A stretch of 64,000 nucleotides of DNA from Nonomuraea fuscirosea (GTDB lineage Bacteria > Actinomycetota > Actinomycetes > Streptosporangiales > Streptosporangiaceae), in the NCBI RefSeq assembly GCF_003001935.1, contig NZ_PVNG01000004.1, forward strand, positions 248,001-312,000, read 5' to 3'. Position 1 is the stretch's first letter. Each line of letters opens with the position of its first letter. This document shows, one piece after another, positions 24,589 to 32,704 of this stretch. A program made the position numbers and the translations under genes. The notes under the pieces were generated by a model, which saw only the letters and a program-made list of their open reading frames with translations, had not been told where the DNA came from and searched no databases.

Positions 24589-25500
24589 ATGATCGCTTTG
24601 GTGGCGGGCGCGACCCGCGGAACGGGACGAGGCATCGCGGTGGCCCTGGGGGCGGCCGGCGCGACGGTGTACTGCGCGGGCAGGAGCACGCGCGAGCAGC
24701 GCTCGGAGATGAACAGGCCGGAGACCATCGAGGAGACGGCCGAGCTGGTCACGGCGGCCGGCGGCGCCGGCGTTCCCGTACGGTGCGACTTCCTGGAGCA
24801 GGACCAGGCGCGGGAGCTGGCCGCGCGCGTCGAGCGGGAGCAGGGAAGGCTCGACGTGCTGGTCAACGACGTGTGGGGCGGCGACGGCCTCTGGGAGTGG
24901 GACACCCCGGTCTGGAAGCACGACCTGGACAACGGCCTGCGGCTGCTCAGGCTGGCCGTCGAGACCCACATCATCAGCGCCAGGCACCTGCTGCCGCTGC
25001 TGATCAAGGAGCCGGGCGGCCTGGCCGTGGAGGTCACCGACGGCACCTGGTCGTTCAACGAGACCCGCTACCGCGAGAACGTCTACTACGACCTGGCCAA
25101 GATGTCGGTGAACCGGCTGGGCTTCGCCTGGTCGAACGAGCTGCGCCCGTATGGGGGCACGGGGCTGGCCGTGACACCCGGCTTCCTGCGCTCCGAGGCC
25201 ATGCTCGAAGGCTTCGGCGTCACCGAGGACAACTGGCGCGAGGCCGAGGTGGACAGCGCCTGGATGGTCTCCGAGACCCCCGCCTACGTCGGCAGGGGCG
25301 TGGCCGCCGTGGCCCAGGACCCGGACCGGCAGCGCTGGTCGGGCCGGTCGGTCAGCAGCGAGGAGCTGGCCGTCGCGTACGGGCTGACGGACGTGGACGG
25401 CAGCCGGCCACGCGTCTGGAGCTACATCACCGAGGCACGGGAACGTCAGGCGAAGGAGCCGGGCGCGGACCGGAATGACGACTGGAAGGCTTATCGGTAG
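24589..25500 (+). CDS. Short-chain dehydrogenase/reductase (SDR)
   Basis: About 303 residues. VAGATRGTGRGIAVALG is the nucleotide-binding motif and YDLAK the catalytic Tyr-x-x-x-Lys. Unlike most classical SDRs, VNDVWGGD replaces the NNAG strand, a feature of an atypical subgroup often annotated as SDR family oxidoreductase. ATG 24589 gives the usual short N-terminus; an in-frame ATG at 24559 is an alternative and neither has a strong ribosome site. The 3' end overlaps the convergent WYL regulator by 10 bp. Substrate unknown. Confidence 0.82.
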   Translation: MIALVAGATRGTGRGIAVALGAAGATVYCAGRSTREQRSEMNRPETIEETAELVTAAGGAGVPVRCDFLEQDQARELAARVEREQGRLDVLVNDVWGGDGLWEWDTPVWKHDLDNGLRLLRLAVETHIISARHLLPLLIKEPGGLAVEVTDGTWSFNETRYRENVYYDLAKMSVNRLGFAWSNELRPYGGTGLAVTPGFLRSEAMLEGFGVTEDNWREAEVDSAWMVSETPAYVGRGVAAVAQDPDRQRWSGRSVSSEELAVAYGLTDVDGSRPRVWSYITEARERQAKEPGADRNDDWKAYR

Positions 25501-26432
25501 AGCTCTGCCATGCGGGCGGCGGCCTCGGCGAGCATCGCCCGCAACCGCGGCGGATCGAGCACCTCCGCCTCCGCCCCGAACCGCAGCACCTGCGCGAACG
25601 CCACCGGCAGCGACTCCACCGCCAGCCGCACGGTCCCGTCGGGCTCCAGCGAGGCCAGCGCGTCCGCCAGCGCGGCGGGGTCGGCGACGTGGCGCAGCAT
25701 CCGTACGCCGTGCTCGCTGAGCCGCAGCGTGATCACCTCGCGCAGCAGGGACCGGGTGAACTCGGCCGACTGCTCGGCCCAGAACGCGGCCAGGTCGAAG
25801 TCGGGATCGCGGTCGAACGTCTCGTCCAGCACCGTGATCTCGCCGAACCGGTGCACCCGGAAGATCAGCGTCCGCGCCTTGAGGCGGGCGGCCAGGTACC
25901 AGGCCCCGGCCTTGAGGACGAGGCCGTACGGTTCGAGCACGCGCGGGCGTTCCCGGTAGAGCGCCGAGACGCGCCGGTCGCTCCACACCGCCCTGGCCAG
26001 CGGCGCCAGGGCGGCAGGCGGCGGATCGCCGCCGGCGAACCAGCCGGGCGCGTCCAGGTGGAAGCGCTGGGCCGCGGTCGCGGGCGCGTCACGCAGCGCG
26101 GGGGAGAGCGCGGCGGCGGCCTTCAGCCGGGCGGTGGCCGCCACCTCCTGCAGCCCCATCTCGCGCAGCGCGGCCGGCACCCCCGACAGGAACAGCGCCT
26201 CCGCCTCGGCCCGGTCGAGCCCGGTCAGCCGGGTGCGGTAGCCGTCCAGCAGCCGGTAGCCGCCGCCCCGCCCCCGGTCGGCGTAGACCGGCACGCCCGC
26301 CTCCGACAGCGCCAGCACGTCGCGGTGGACGGTGCGCTCGGAGACCTCCAGCTCCCTGGCCAGCTCGGCCGCCGTCATCCCGCCCCGGCCCTGCAGCAGC
26401 AGGACCAGCGACATCAGCCTTGAGGCGCGCAC
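25491..26432 (-). CDS. WYL-domain (YafY-type) transcriptional regulator
   Basis: 313 residues: an N-terminal winged HTH (ASRLMSLVLLLQGRGGMTAAELARELEVSERTVHRDVLAL) with the linker GVPVYADRGRGGGYRLLDGY, a WYL domain (about 130-220; WYLAARLKARTLIFRVHRF), and a C-terminal WCX extension. WYL regulators sense small molecules or nucleic acids. GTG 26432 lies inside the 3' end of the upstream CocE gene, overlapping by 19 bp, so the two are translationally linked. It may regulate that unit; no evidence for a defence role here. Confidence 0.83.
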   Translation of the reverse strand: MRASRLMSLVLLLQGRGGMTAAELARELEVSERTVHRDVLALSEAGVPVYADRGRGGGYRLLDGYRTRLTGLDRAEAEALFLSGVPAALREMGLQEVAATARLKAAAALSPALRDAPATAAQRFHLDAPGWFAGGDPPPAALAPLARAVWSDRRVSALYRERPRVLEPYGLVLKAGAWYLAARLKARTLIFRVHRFGEITVLDETFDRDPDFDLAAFWAEQSAEFTRSLLREVITLRLSEHGVRMLRHVADPAALADALASLEPDGTVRLAVESLPVAFAQVLRFGAEAEVLDPPRLRAMLAEAAARMAELYR

Positions 26433-27994
26433 AACGGCAGCACCACGGCGGAGGGACGGTCGGGGGAGTGGAACACCTCGACGTCGGCGGGCACCATCGC
26501 CCCGCCCGCGCCGAGCGGATCGCCGGTGCCGGGATTGCGGGCGATCGTCGGGTACGCTCCCGCCGCGACGTGCACCCTGATCCGGTGGCCGCGCCGGAAC
26601 CGGTGCCCGATCGGCCACAGATCCACCTCAACCCGGCGCACGTCCTCACCATAGCCGGGCCCGAGCCGCCGCACGCCCTCGCACACGTTGTACGAGCGCC
26701 CGCCCGGATGGACGTCGCACACCCGCACCACCACGTCCACGTAGGGCGTGCTGGAGCGCAGGAACAGCTCGGCGCGCACCGGGCCGATCATCTCGGTGTC
26801 GGCGTCCAGCCCGGCCGAGCTGTAGACCAGCACGTCGCGGCGCCGCTCCAGCCGCCGCTGGTCACGCGGCCTGGAGTCGCCCAGCAGCACCGGCCCGCCG
26901 ATCACCGGCGTCGGATGCGACGGGTGGTAGCGGAAACGGTCGGGCCCCGACTCGGCCGGCCCCTCGGGCCCGAGCCCGAACCCGGGCTGGAGGTGCCAGC
27001 GCTGCTCCCGCATGCCGGGCACCGGCCAGTCGGGGTAGTCGCGCCACTCCCCGGCGCCCGTCACGTAGAGGCGCACCGGATCGGCGCGCAGCCCCGACCG
27101 GTCGCCGAGCAGGTGCGCGCGGAACCAGGCCGACGCCTCCGCCATGGTGGGCCGGCCGTGCCGGCTGTCGATGTGGTACCAGGGGCCGATCGTCAGGTAC
27201 GGCCGCCGGCCCGCCGCGCGCAGCGCCGCGTAGTCCTTCAGCTGCCACGGCAGGAACACGTCGTACCAGCCGCCGAGCATGGTGACGGCGGCGTCCACCT
27301 CGCCCACCTTCGGGGAGAAGTCGCGCTTGTCCCAGTAGGGGACGGCCGGGTCGGCGTGGTGCGCGAGCAGGTCCTGGAAGAACGGCAGCGTCCGCCCGGC
27401 CGAGACCAGGTCGAGCTCCGCCACGGGACGGTTCGACAGGACCGCCCTGCGGGTGAGCCGGGGCGCGGTCAGCGCGGCGGTCCCGCCGAAGCGGCGGGAC
27501 ATGCCGTCGGTGAGCGTGGTCCAGCTCAGCGCCGACTCCAGCGCGAACGCCCCGCCCACGTACGCCGCGTCCCTGAACTGGGAAGCGGTGATCTGCACGG
27601 CCATGGCCTTGAGCTCGGGCCCGGCGTAGGGGGCCACGGCCCACTGTGTGTAGCCCAGGTAGGACGGGCCGAACATGGCGAACGAGCCGCCGTACCAGGG
27701 CTGCTCGCGCAGCCAGGCCACGGTGGCCAGCCCGTCGTCGTGCTCGTCGCCGAGGGGGTCGAGCAGGCCGCCCGAGCCGAAGCCGCCCCGGCAGCTCTGG
27801 ATGACGACGTGGAAGCCCTGCCGGGCGAAGCCGCGCCCGTAGTAGAGGCCGAACAGGCCGCGCCGGCCGTACGGCGAGCGCATCAGGATGACGGGAGCCC
27901 GCCCGTCACCAGGGGGAACGTAGTGATCGGCCAGCAGCGTCACGCCGTCGCGCATCGGCACCGGAAGATCGCGCTGGATCCGCACGCGTCTCAT
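26414..27994 (-). CDS. CocE/NonD-family hydrolase (S15 X-Pro-peptidase-like)
   Basis: 526 residues. The N-terminal alpha/beta hydrolase part has RSPYGRRG, the nucleophile elbow MFGPSYLGYTQW (Ser about 115), and GAGEW/WYHID near the acid and His. The C-terminal jelly-roll domain ends with VDLWPIGHRFRRGHRIRVHVA, typical of CocE and glutaryl-7-ACA acylases. No signal peptide is visible, so it is probably cytoplasmic, hydrolysing esters or amides. It is followed by an overlapping WYL regulator. The start has no strong ribosome site; TGTTACTGGTTGGTACATG immediately upstream may contain a leaderless-type promoter. Confidence 0.8.
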   Translation of the reverse strand: MRRVRIQRDLPVPMRDGVTLLADHYVPPGDGRAPVILMRSPYGRRGLFGLYYGRGFARQGFHVVIQSCRGGFGSGGLLDPLGDEHDDGLATVAWLREQPWYGGSFAMFGPSYLGYTQWAVAPYAGPELKAMAVQITASQFRDAAYVGGAFALESALSWTTLTDGMSRRFGGTAALTAPRLTRRAVLSNRPVAELDLVSAGRTLPFFQDLLAHHADPAVPYWDKRDFSPKVGEVDAAVTMLGGWYDVFLPWQLKDYAALRAAGRRPYLTIGPWYHIDSRHGRPTMAEASAWFRAHLLGDRSGLRADPVRLYVTGAGEWRDYPDWPVPGMREQRWHLQPGFGLGPEGPAESGPDRFRYHPSHPTPVIGGPVLLGDSRPRDQRRLERRRDVLVYSSAGLDADTEMIGPVRAELFLRSSTPYVDVVVRVCDVHPGGRSYNVCEGVRRLGPGYGEDVRRVEVDLWPIGHRFRRGHRIRVHVAAGAYPTIARNPGTGDPLGAGGAMVPADVEVFHSPDRPSAVVLPLCAPQG

Positions 27995-28054
27995 GTACCA
28001 ACCAGTAACATATGCCGGCCGGTGCGCGGTATACCGGGTGCCCCCGTATGACGC

Positions 28055-28086
28055 GGGCCCGCCCCGCCACGTGGCGGAGCGGGCCC
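28055..28086. terminator. Terminator hairpin after the subtilase gene
   Basis: GGGCCCGC (28055-28062) pairs with GCGGGCCC (28079-28086), and the loop itself contains the perfect palindrome CCGCCACGTGGCGG (28064-28077). It starts 20 bp beyond the subtilase stop on the minus strand, in line with a strong terminator. Confidence 0.7.
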
Positions 28087-28105
28087 TGTCAAGTGACGAA
28101 CCCTG

Positions 28106-31100
28106 CTACGGAGCGGTCCGGTCCGGACGCTCGGAGACGCGCAGCCCGTTCACGATCGTCGCGCCCTGCCGGGTCGCGAAGCGCACGTTGAGCTGGCCGT
28201 CGGTCACCCTGACCGTGTACTGCCTGCTCACCGCCGTGTACGTGCCCGCCTCCAGCGCCAGGTCCAGCGCCGGGATCGCCAGCTCTCCCTCGACCAGCAC
28301 GTCGAAGACCCGCTTGCCCATCTTCGTGTTCTTGACGTCGGCGAAGTCCAGCTCGACGGTGTACGTCCCGTTGGGGACGTCGTCGAAGCGGTATTCCAGC
28401 ATCGACTCCCTGGCCGTCCGGAACAGCGCCTGGTCGGGCGTGCCGGCGATGCTCCTGGACGTGCTCGCCGTGCGGTTCTCGTTGGTCACGTAGCCGTAGC
28501 CGCCCCGGGCGTACTTCCGGTCCGGCGTCCAGGTGTCACCGGCCGCGTCCACGAAGTTCCTCGTGGCACCGACGTCGATGGCGACCTGGTGCTTCGGCAC
28601 CACGACCGTGACCTTGACCTCGATCTCGGGCTGCCGTCCGCTGGTGGACTTGACGACCAGCTTGCCCTCGCGGAGCGTGCCCGGCGTCACGCCGGCGCTC
28701 GACACCGTCACCTTCAGGCTCACCTTCTTGCCCTTGGCCAGCTCACCGGCCGCCGGCGTCACCGTGAACCAGGACTCGCCGGTAACCGTGTACGGCGTCG
28801 GCGAGCCCAGGTTCGTCAGCTCCAGCGTGCGATCGCGGGTCGCCCCGGCCGGCATCACCACGGTCAGCTCCGCCACCGACGCGCTCACCCGCCCGGTGAC
28901 CAGCGCCGTGTCGATCCGCGTGATGGCCGTCGGCGCGACCGTGACGGCCTGCGTGAACGTGCCGTAGTTCTCCTTCGACACCACGACCTCGTAGTCGCCG
29001 GCCAGCACCTGCCCGCTGAACGTGCCGTCCGCGCCGGACGTGAACTCGGCCACGTCGCCCACCTTCACCGTCGCCCCGGAGATCGGGTCGCCGTCGTTGG
29101 CGTCGGTGACCTTGCCCGCGACCAGGCCGTGCCGGCTCGCGGTGAACGTCAGGCCCTGCGCCGTCGACAGGACGGCCTCGTTGAAGGAGTACATCAGGCC
29201 GTCGGTGCCGGTCGCGTTCTCGATGCCGATCGTGCCCGAGCCGCCCTGGTCACGGCCGGTGTCGATGTCCTTGTAGCGGAACGCTACGGAGCCGTCCTCA
29301 CCCAGCAGCGCCGAGAACGACACCCGCGTCGTGAGTGCGCCGAAGAAGGCGACGTCGCGCCACTCGACCACGAACGTGCGGCGCGGCGCCGTGCCCGTCA
29401 CCGCCGTGTAGACGCCGCCCTGGTCGTCCACCACGAAGTCGTCCCAGAACGGATAGATCCCGTTGTTCGGCGCGTTCGTCGCCGGGAGCTGGCTGTTGCT
29501 GGAGGCCGTGGCCCCGCCGGTCCCGAACGTGATGAAGCCGTTCGCGCTGATCGACGCGCTGCTCTGGCCCGCCCCGTAGAACGGCACCTGGAACGGCAGC
29601 GTCACCTGCTGGGAGACGTCGTCGCCGGTCAGCGCCAGCTTCTCCGTGCCCGCCACGTACGGCTGCGCGCCGCTCGCGCAGGTGTAGCCGAAGTTGTCGC
29701 CGCGCAGCGGCAGCTCGATGTCCTCGACCACGTCGCCGTCCACCGTGACGGACGCGGTCGCGCCGCTGGAGCAGCGCGAGGCGGGCGTGACGACCAGCTC
29801 GTACGAGCCCTGCGGCAGCGTCAGCCGGTAGTGCCCGCTCGCGTCGGTCGTCGCGCGCTCCGGCGTGCCCGAGGCCGCCACCGTCGCGCCGGCCTCGGGG
29901 GCGCCGGCCGTGGTCACCGTGCCGGACACGCTGCCGGCCGGCAGCACGGGCATGGTCACATCGGCGACCGCGGCCTGCTCGGCCGCGATCGTGACGTCCA
30001 CCTCGGTCCGGCCGTAGCCGAACTTCTCCGCGGTCAGCCGGTAGTCGCCGGGCAGCAGGCGGGGGATGGTGTACGTGCCGTCCGCGCCCGTGCTCACCGT
30101 GCGGGTCAGCGGGCCGGTGACGACGATCGACACGCCGGGCACGGCCTGGCCGTTCGCGGCGACCGTGCCGGACAGGCTGCCCAGACCCTCGTCCGGCGCG
30201 GCCTTCACCGCGGCGTAGGTGTCGAGCCTGCCCTCGCCCCAGACGTTGTTGTCGGCCGCGGTGCCGCCGCAGCTGGTGTCGGAGACGTCCAAGGCGGAGC
30301 CGTCCAGCAGCGCCCGGGTGGCCGGGATGTCGCCCGTCAGCCCTGGAGCCGCCGACCAGATCAGCGCCACCGTGGCCGCCACGTGCGGCGAGGCCATCGA
30401 GGTGCCGGTGAAGCTGGCGTAGGCGTCGCCGGGCGTCGAGGAGCGCACGTTGACGCCGGGGGCGGCGATGTTCGGCTTGATCTCGCCGTTCTCGCCCTCG
30501 CCCTTGCTGCTCCTGGCGTACAGGTTGTTGTCGATGTCGAAGCCGCCGGCGCTGTACGAGGTCACGTACTGGCCGGGCGAGCCGCTGCTGCGGCAGGACG
30601 GGCCCTCGTTGCCGTTGGAGAAGGCCGGGAAGATGCCGGCCGCCAGCCAGGAGTCGACGACCTCCTTGTACCACGGGTCGAAGCCGTCGCCGCCCCAGGA
30701 GTTGTTGACGATGTCCGGCGCCAGGTCGGGACGCGGGTTCTGGCCGTTGAGGTCGGTGGGCCGCACGATCCACTGGCCGGCCGCCAGCAGCGAGGCGTCG
30801 GAGCAGGTGTTGACCTCACAGCCCTTCGCGGCGATCCACTTCGCGCCGGGGGCCACGCCGATGCCGTTCTTGCCGACCATGGTGCCCATGGTGTGCGTGC
30901 CGTGGCCGTTGTTGTCGCACGGCGCCGCGCTCGGGCAGACCTCGCCCGGGTCGAACCAGTTGTAGTCGTGGCTGTACGTGCCGTCCTGGTTCCTGCCCCG
31001 GTAGCTCTCCAGCAGCTCGGGGTGGTCGAACTGGGCGCCGGTGTCGATGTGGGCGATCACGATGCCCTCACCGCGGTCGCCCAGCTCGTCCCAGACGCGC

Positions 31101-31627
31101 GGGGCGTTCACCCGGTCGATGTTCCACTCGACCGCCTGCACGCCCTTGCCCGCCGTCGTGGCGCGTACCTGGGGCTCCGCCTTGCCGGTGATCGGCTTGG
31201 GCAGGGAGACCGTACGGGTCGGGGCGATCCGGTCGACCTCGGGCAGGCTCGCGATCTCGGCGGCCAGCTTCTCGCTCGCGGTCACCTTGACCGCGTTGAC
31301 GATCCAGAAGGGGGTGTACTCGGCGTGGTGCGAGTCCAGCAGCTCGCGCAGGCCCGTCTGGGAGGCCTTCGCGCGGGCGCTCTTGGCATCGAAGACCAGC
31401 TCGGCCTTGGCCTCCTTGGTGACGGCCCGGCGGGCGCCGCTCAGGTCGGCGGCCCCCTTCATCCGGACCCAGAAGGTGGCCTTGTCGTTCCGCTCGAGCT
31501 CGGCCTGGACGGCCGGGTCGATCTTTCCCGGGTCAGGCGCGGCGTTCGCCGCGGCCTGCGGGGCTAAGAGACCAGCGGCGGTGACGATCCCGATCAGGAC
31601 CGTCCGCCAACGGGGGGTGTGGGGCAC
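28106..31627 (-). CDS. Large secreted subtilisin-like protease (S8) with multi-domain tail
   Basis: 1173 residues: signal peptide (1-30), propeptide (about 35-160), S8 catalytic domain with the triad Asp in IAHIDTGAQFDH, His in NNGHGTHTMGTM and Ser in FTGTSMASPHVA, then carboxypeptidase-regulatory-like Ig folds (AVPGVSIVVTGPLTRTV..., SVSGTVTTAGAPEAG..., GKVTDANDGDPISGATV), a beta-rich domain between them, and a C-terminal malectin-like domain (YARGGYGYVTNENRT, VELDFADVKN). The layout resembles bacillopeptidase F-like enzymes. GTG with AAGGAGAG upstream. It probably degrades extracellular protein; the tail may bind glycans. Confidence 0.9.
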   Translation of the reverse strand: MPHTPRWRTVLIGIVTAAGLLAPQAAANAAPDPGKIDPAVQAELERNDKATFWVRMKGAADLSGARRAVTKEAKAELVFDAKSARAKASQTGLRELLDSHHAEYTPFWIVNAVKVTASEKLAAEIASLPEVDRIAPTRTVSLPKPITGKAEPQVRATTAGKGVQAVEWNIDRVNAPRVWDELGDRGEGIVIAHIDTGAQFDHPELLESYRGRNQDGTYSHDYNWFDPGEVCPSAAPCDNNGHGTHTMGTMVGKNGIGVAPGAKWIAAKGCEVNTCSDASLLAAGQWIVRPTDLNGQNPRPDLAPDIVNNSWGGDGFDPWYKEVVDSWLAAGIFPAFSNGNEGPSCRSSGSPGQYVTSYSAGGFDIDNNLYARSSKGEGENGEIKPNIAAPGVNVRSSTPGDAYASFTGTSMASPHVAATVALIWSAAPGLTGDIPATRALLDGSALDVSDTSCGGTAADNNVWGEGRLDTYAAVKAAPDEGLGSLSGTVAANGQAVPGVSIVVTGPLTRTVSTGADGTYTIPRLLPGDYRLTAEKFGYGRTEVDVTIAAEQAAVADVTMPVLPAGSVSGTVTTAGAPEAGATVAASGTPERATTDASGHYRLTLPQGSYELVVTPASRCSSGATASVTVDGDVVEDIELPLRGDNFGYTCASGAQPYVAGTEKLALTGDDVSQQVTLPFQVPFYGAGQSSASISANGFITFGTGGATASSNSQLPATNAPNNGIYPFWDDFVVDDQGGVYTAVTGTAPRRTFVVEWRDVAFFGALTTRVSFSALLGEDGSVAFRYKDIDTGRDQGGSGTIGIENATGTDGLMYSFNEAVLSTAQGLTFTASRHGLVAGKVTDANDGDPISGATVKVGDVAEFTSGADGTFSGQVLAGDYEVVVSKENYGTFTQAVTVAPTAITRIDTALVTGRVSASVAELTVVMPAGATRDRTLELTNLGSPTPYTVTGESWFTVTPAAGELAKGKKVSLKVTVSSAGVTPGTLREGKLVVKSTSGRQPEIEVKVTVVVPKHQVAIDVGATRNFVDAAGDTWTPDRKYARGGYGYVTNENRTASTSRSIAGTPDQALFRTARESMLEYRFDDVPNGTYTVELDFADVKNTKMGKRVFDVLVEGELAIPALDLALEAGTYTAVSRQYTVRVTDGQLNVRFATRQGATIVNGLRVSERPDRTAP

Positions 31628-31820
31628 TGTCTCTCCTTCATGACAAGGCGAGAGGTGATCTTCACGCCTCTGTCGAGAAGGGTGAAGAGATCGTGTTCGG
31701 AAAGCAAGAGGTGACGTGAAACGTTATTTTGCTGACGGAAATGTAATCTGGTCAGCTCGCGTTCCGTCAGACCGGACACGGCCCCGACCAGGGCTTATCC
31801 GCCGCTCCCCGCCGGCGCGG
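31628..31820 (-). promoter_or_regulatory. Promoter region of subtilase gene with dyad
   Basis: This 190-bp gap holds an A/T-enriched zone (31715-31750). GCTGAC (31731-31736) and GTCAGC (31751-31756) form an inverted repeat with a 14-base spacer. It could be an operator for the protease gene, or for the TetR gene whose stop lies just beyond. No TetR-type tight palindrome is obvious. Confidence 0.35.
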
Positions 31821-32426
31821 TCAGGACCGGAGGCCGACCTGTTTCATGATCGTCATGAAGTACGCCAGGATCTGGCCCGGCTCCTGGTCGTCGGGCCTGG
31901 TGCCCACGTGGTACAGCACCGCCGCGCTCAGCAGCTCCCGCACCACGTCCACGTCCACCTGCGCGGGCAGGCGTCCCGCCGCCCGCGCCCCGGCCAGCGC
32001 CGCCCGCACCGCCGCCTCCCGCCGGCCGCCGCTGACCAGCCGGTAGGCCGCCATCAGCTCGGGGTGGTCGTCGCGGCTGCCGTAGAGGCGGCGCAGCAGC
32101 AGCCGGTTGCGCGGCTGCGCCAGGTAGGCCGCCCAGTCCCCGAACATGTGCTCGAGGTCGCGCCAGCCGGTGAAGCCGGGGTCGTCGTCGTGGTTGGCCC
32201 ACTCCAGCGTCCGTACCAGCAGCTCCGTCTTGCCGGCGAACCTGCGGTAGACCGTCGCCCGCGTCACCCCGGCCCGCCTGGCCACCTGCTCGATGCTGGT
32301 CTGCTGGGCGCCCTGCTCGATCAGCAGGTCGAGCGCGGCGGACAGGATGGCCACGTCGGCCTCCTGGCTGCGCGGCCGGCCGGCCGGGCGCGGGGCGCCC
32401 GACGTACCGGGCTCGGTGCTCTTCAT
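31821..32426 (-). CDS. TetR-family transcriptional regulator
   Basis: 201 residues. The TetR HTH is clear (ILSAALDLLIEQGAQQTSIEQVARRAGVTRATVYRRFAGKTELL, about 27-70). The C-terminal region (YLAQPRNRLLLRRLYGSRDDHPEL, later VDVVRELLSAAVLYH) resembles the TetR_C_16-like group. The start was placed at ATG 32426 to match family length. It lies between the subtilase gene and the trp leader; targets are not evident. Confidence 0.84.
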   Translation of the reverse strand: MKSTEPGTSGAPRPAGRPRSQEADVAILSAALDLLIEQGAQQTSIEQVARRAGVTRATVYRRFAGKTELLVRTLEWANHDDDPGFTGWRDLEHMFGDWAAYLAQPRNRLLLRRLYGSRDDHPELMAAYRLVSGGRREAAVRAALAGARAAGRLPAQVDVDVVRELLSAAVLYHVGTRPDDQEPGQILAYFMTIMKQVGLRS

Positions 32427-32558
32427 GCGTCGCGGGTCACCATCGTGTCGTGCGTCGGGTTGGAAGATACGTCGGGGCCGGAAGGGCAGTCTAATGAGCG
32501 GCGGGCGGGTTCGCGGGTCGCGTTGCGCGATCATGGTCGGGCGGTTACCCTTGACGGC
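32427..32558 (+). promoter_or_regulatory. Promoter region for trp leader/trpE
   Basis: About 130 bp between the TetR start and the trp leader peptide. It must hold the trpE promoter. I see no clear operator; control appears to act later, at the attenuator. Confidence 0.35.
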
Positions 32559-32600
32559 ATGCGAAATCACGCTCAGCTCCAGTGGTGGCGCCGCTCCTAG
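32559..32600 (+). CDS. trpL: trp leader peptide (13 aa, two adjacent Trp codons)
   Basis: ATG 32559 opens a 13-codon frame, MRNHAQLQWWRRS, ending in TAG at 32598-32600. Two consecutive TGG codons (32583-32588) lie directly before the first attenuator stem. This is the hallmark of ribosome-mediated tryptophan attenuation and matches the layout of leader peptides ahead of actinomycete trpE genes. When Trp-tRNA is scarce the ribosome stalls on the pair of Trp codons. Confidence 0.9.
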   Translation: MRNHAQLQWWRRS

Positions 32601-32656
32601 GCGGCGCGTGTTTCGCATTCCTCAACGGACGGCCGCCCCGGTTTGGCGGCCTTTCT
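32588..32656 (+). terminator. trp attenuator: pause hairpin, antiterminator and terminator
   Basis: Three mutually exclusive structures are visible. Pause stem: GCGCCGC (32588-32594) with GCGGCGC (32601-32607). Antiterminator: GGCGGC (32600-32605) with GCCGCC (32632-32637). Terminator: GGCCGCC (32631-32637) with GGCGGCC (32645-32651), followed by TTTCT. A stalled ribosome on the Trp codons would cover the 5' pause arm, free the GGCGGC strand and favour the antiterminator, allowing transcription into the anthranilate synthase gene. Confidence 0.88.
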
Positions 32657-32704
32657 CGTGTCCGCCCCCGGGGCTCGATCATTGACGTGGTAAAGGGGCA
32701 GCAA

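Noticed and set aside
25491..27994. WYL regulator as a marker of a defence island
   Set aside because: Neighbours are a CocE hydrolase and an SDR; no nuclease, helicase, methyltransferase-restriction or other defence genes are nearby.
28589..31567. 992-codon plus-strand frame opposite the subtilase
   Set aside because: Antisense shadow; the minus strand has a signal peptide, a full catalytic triad and recognisable domains.
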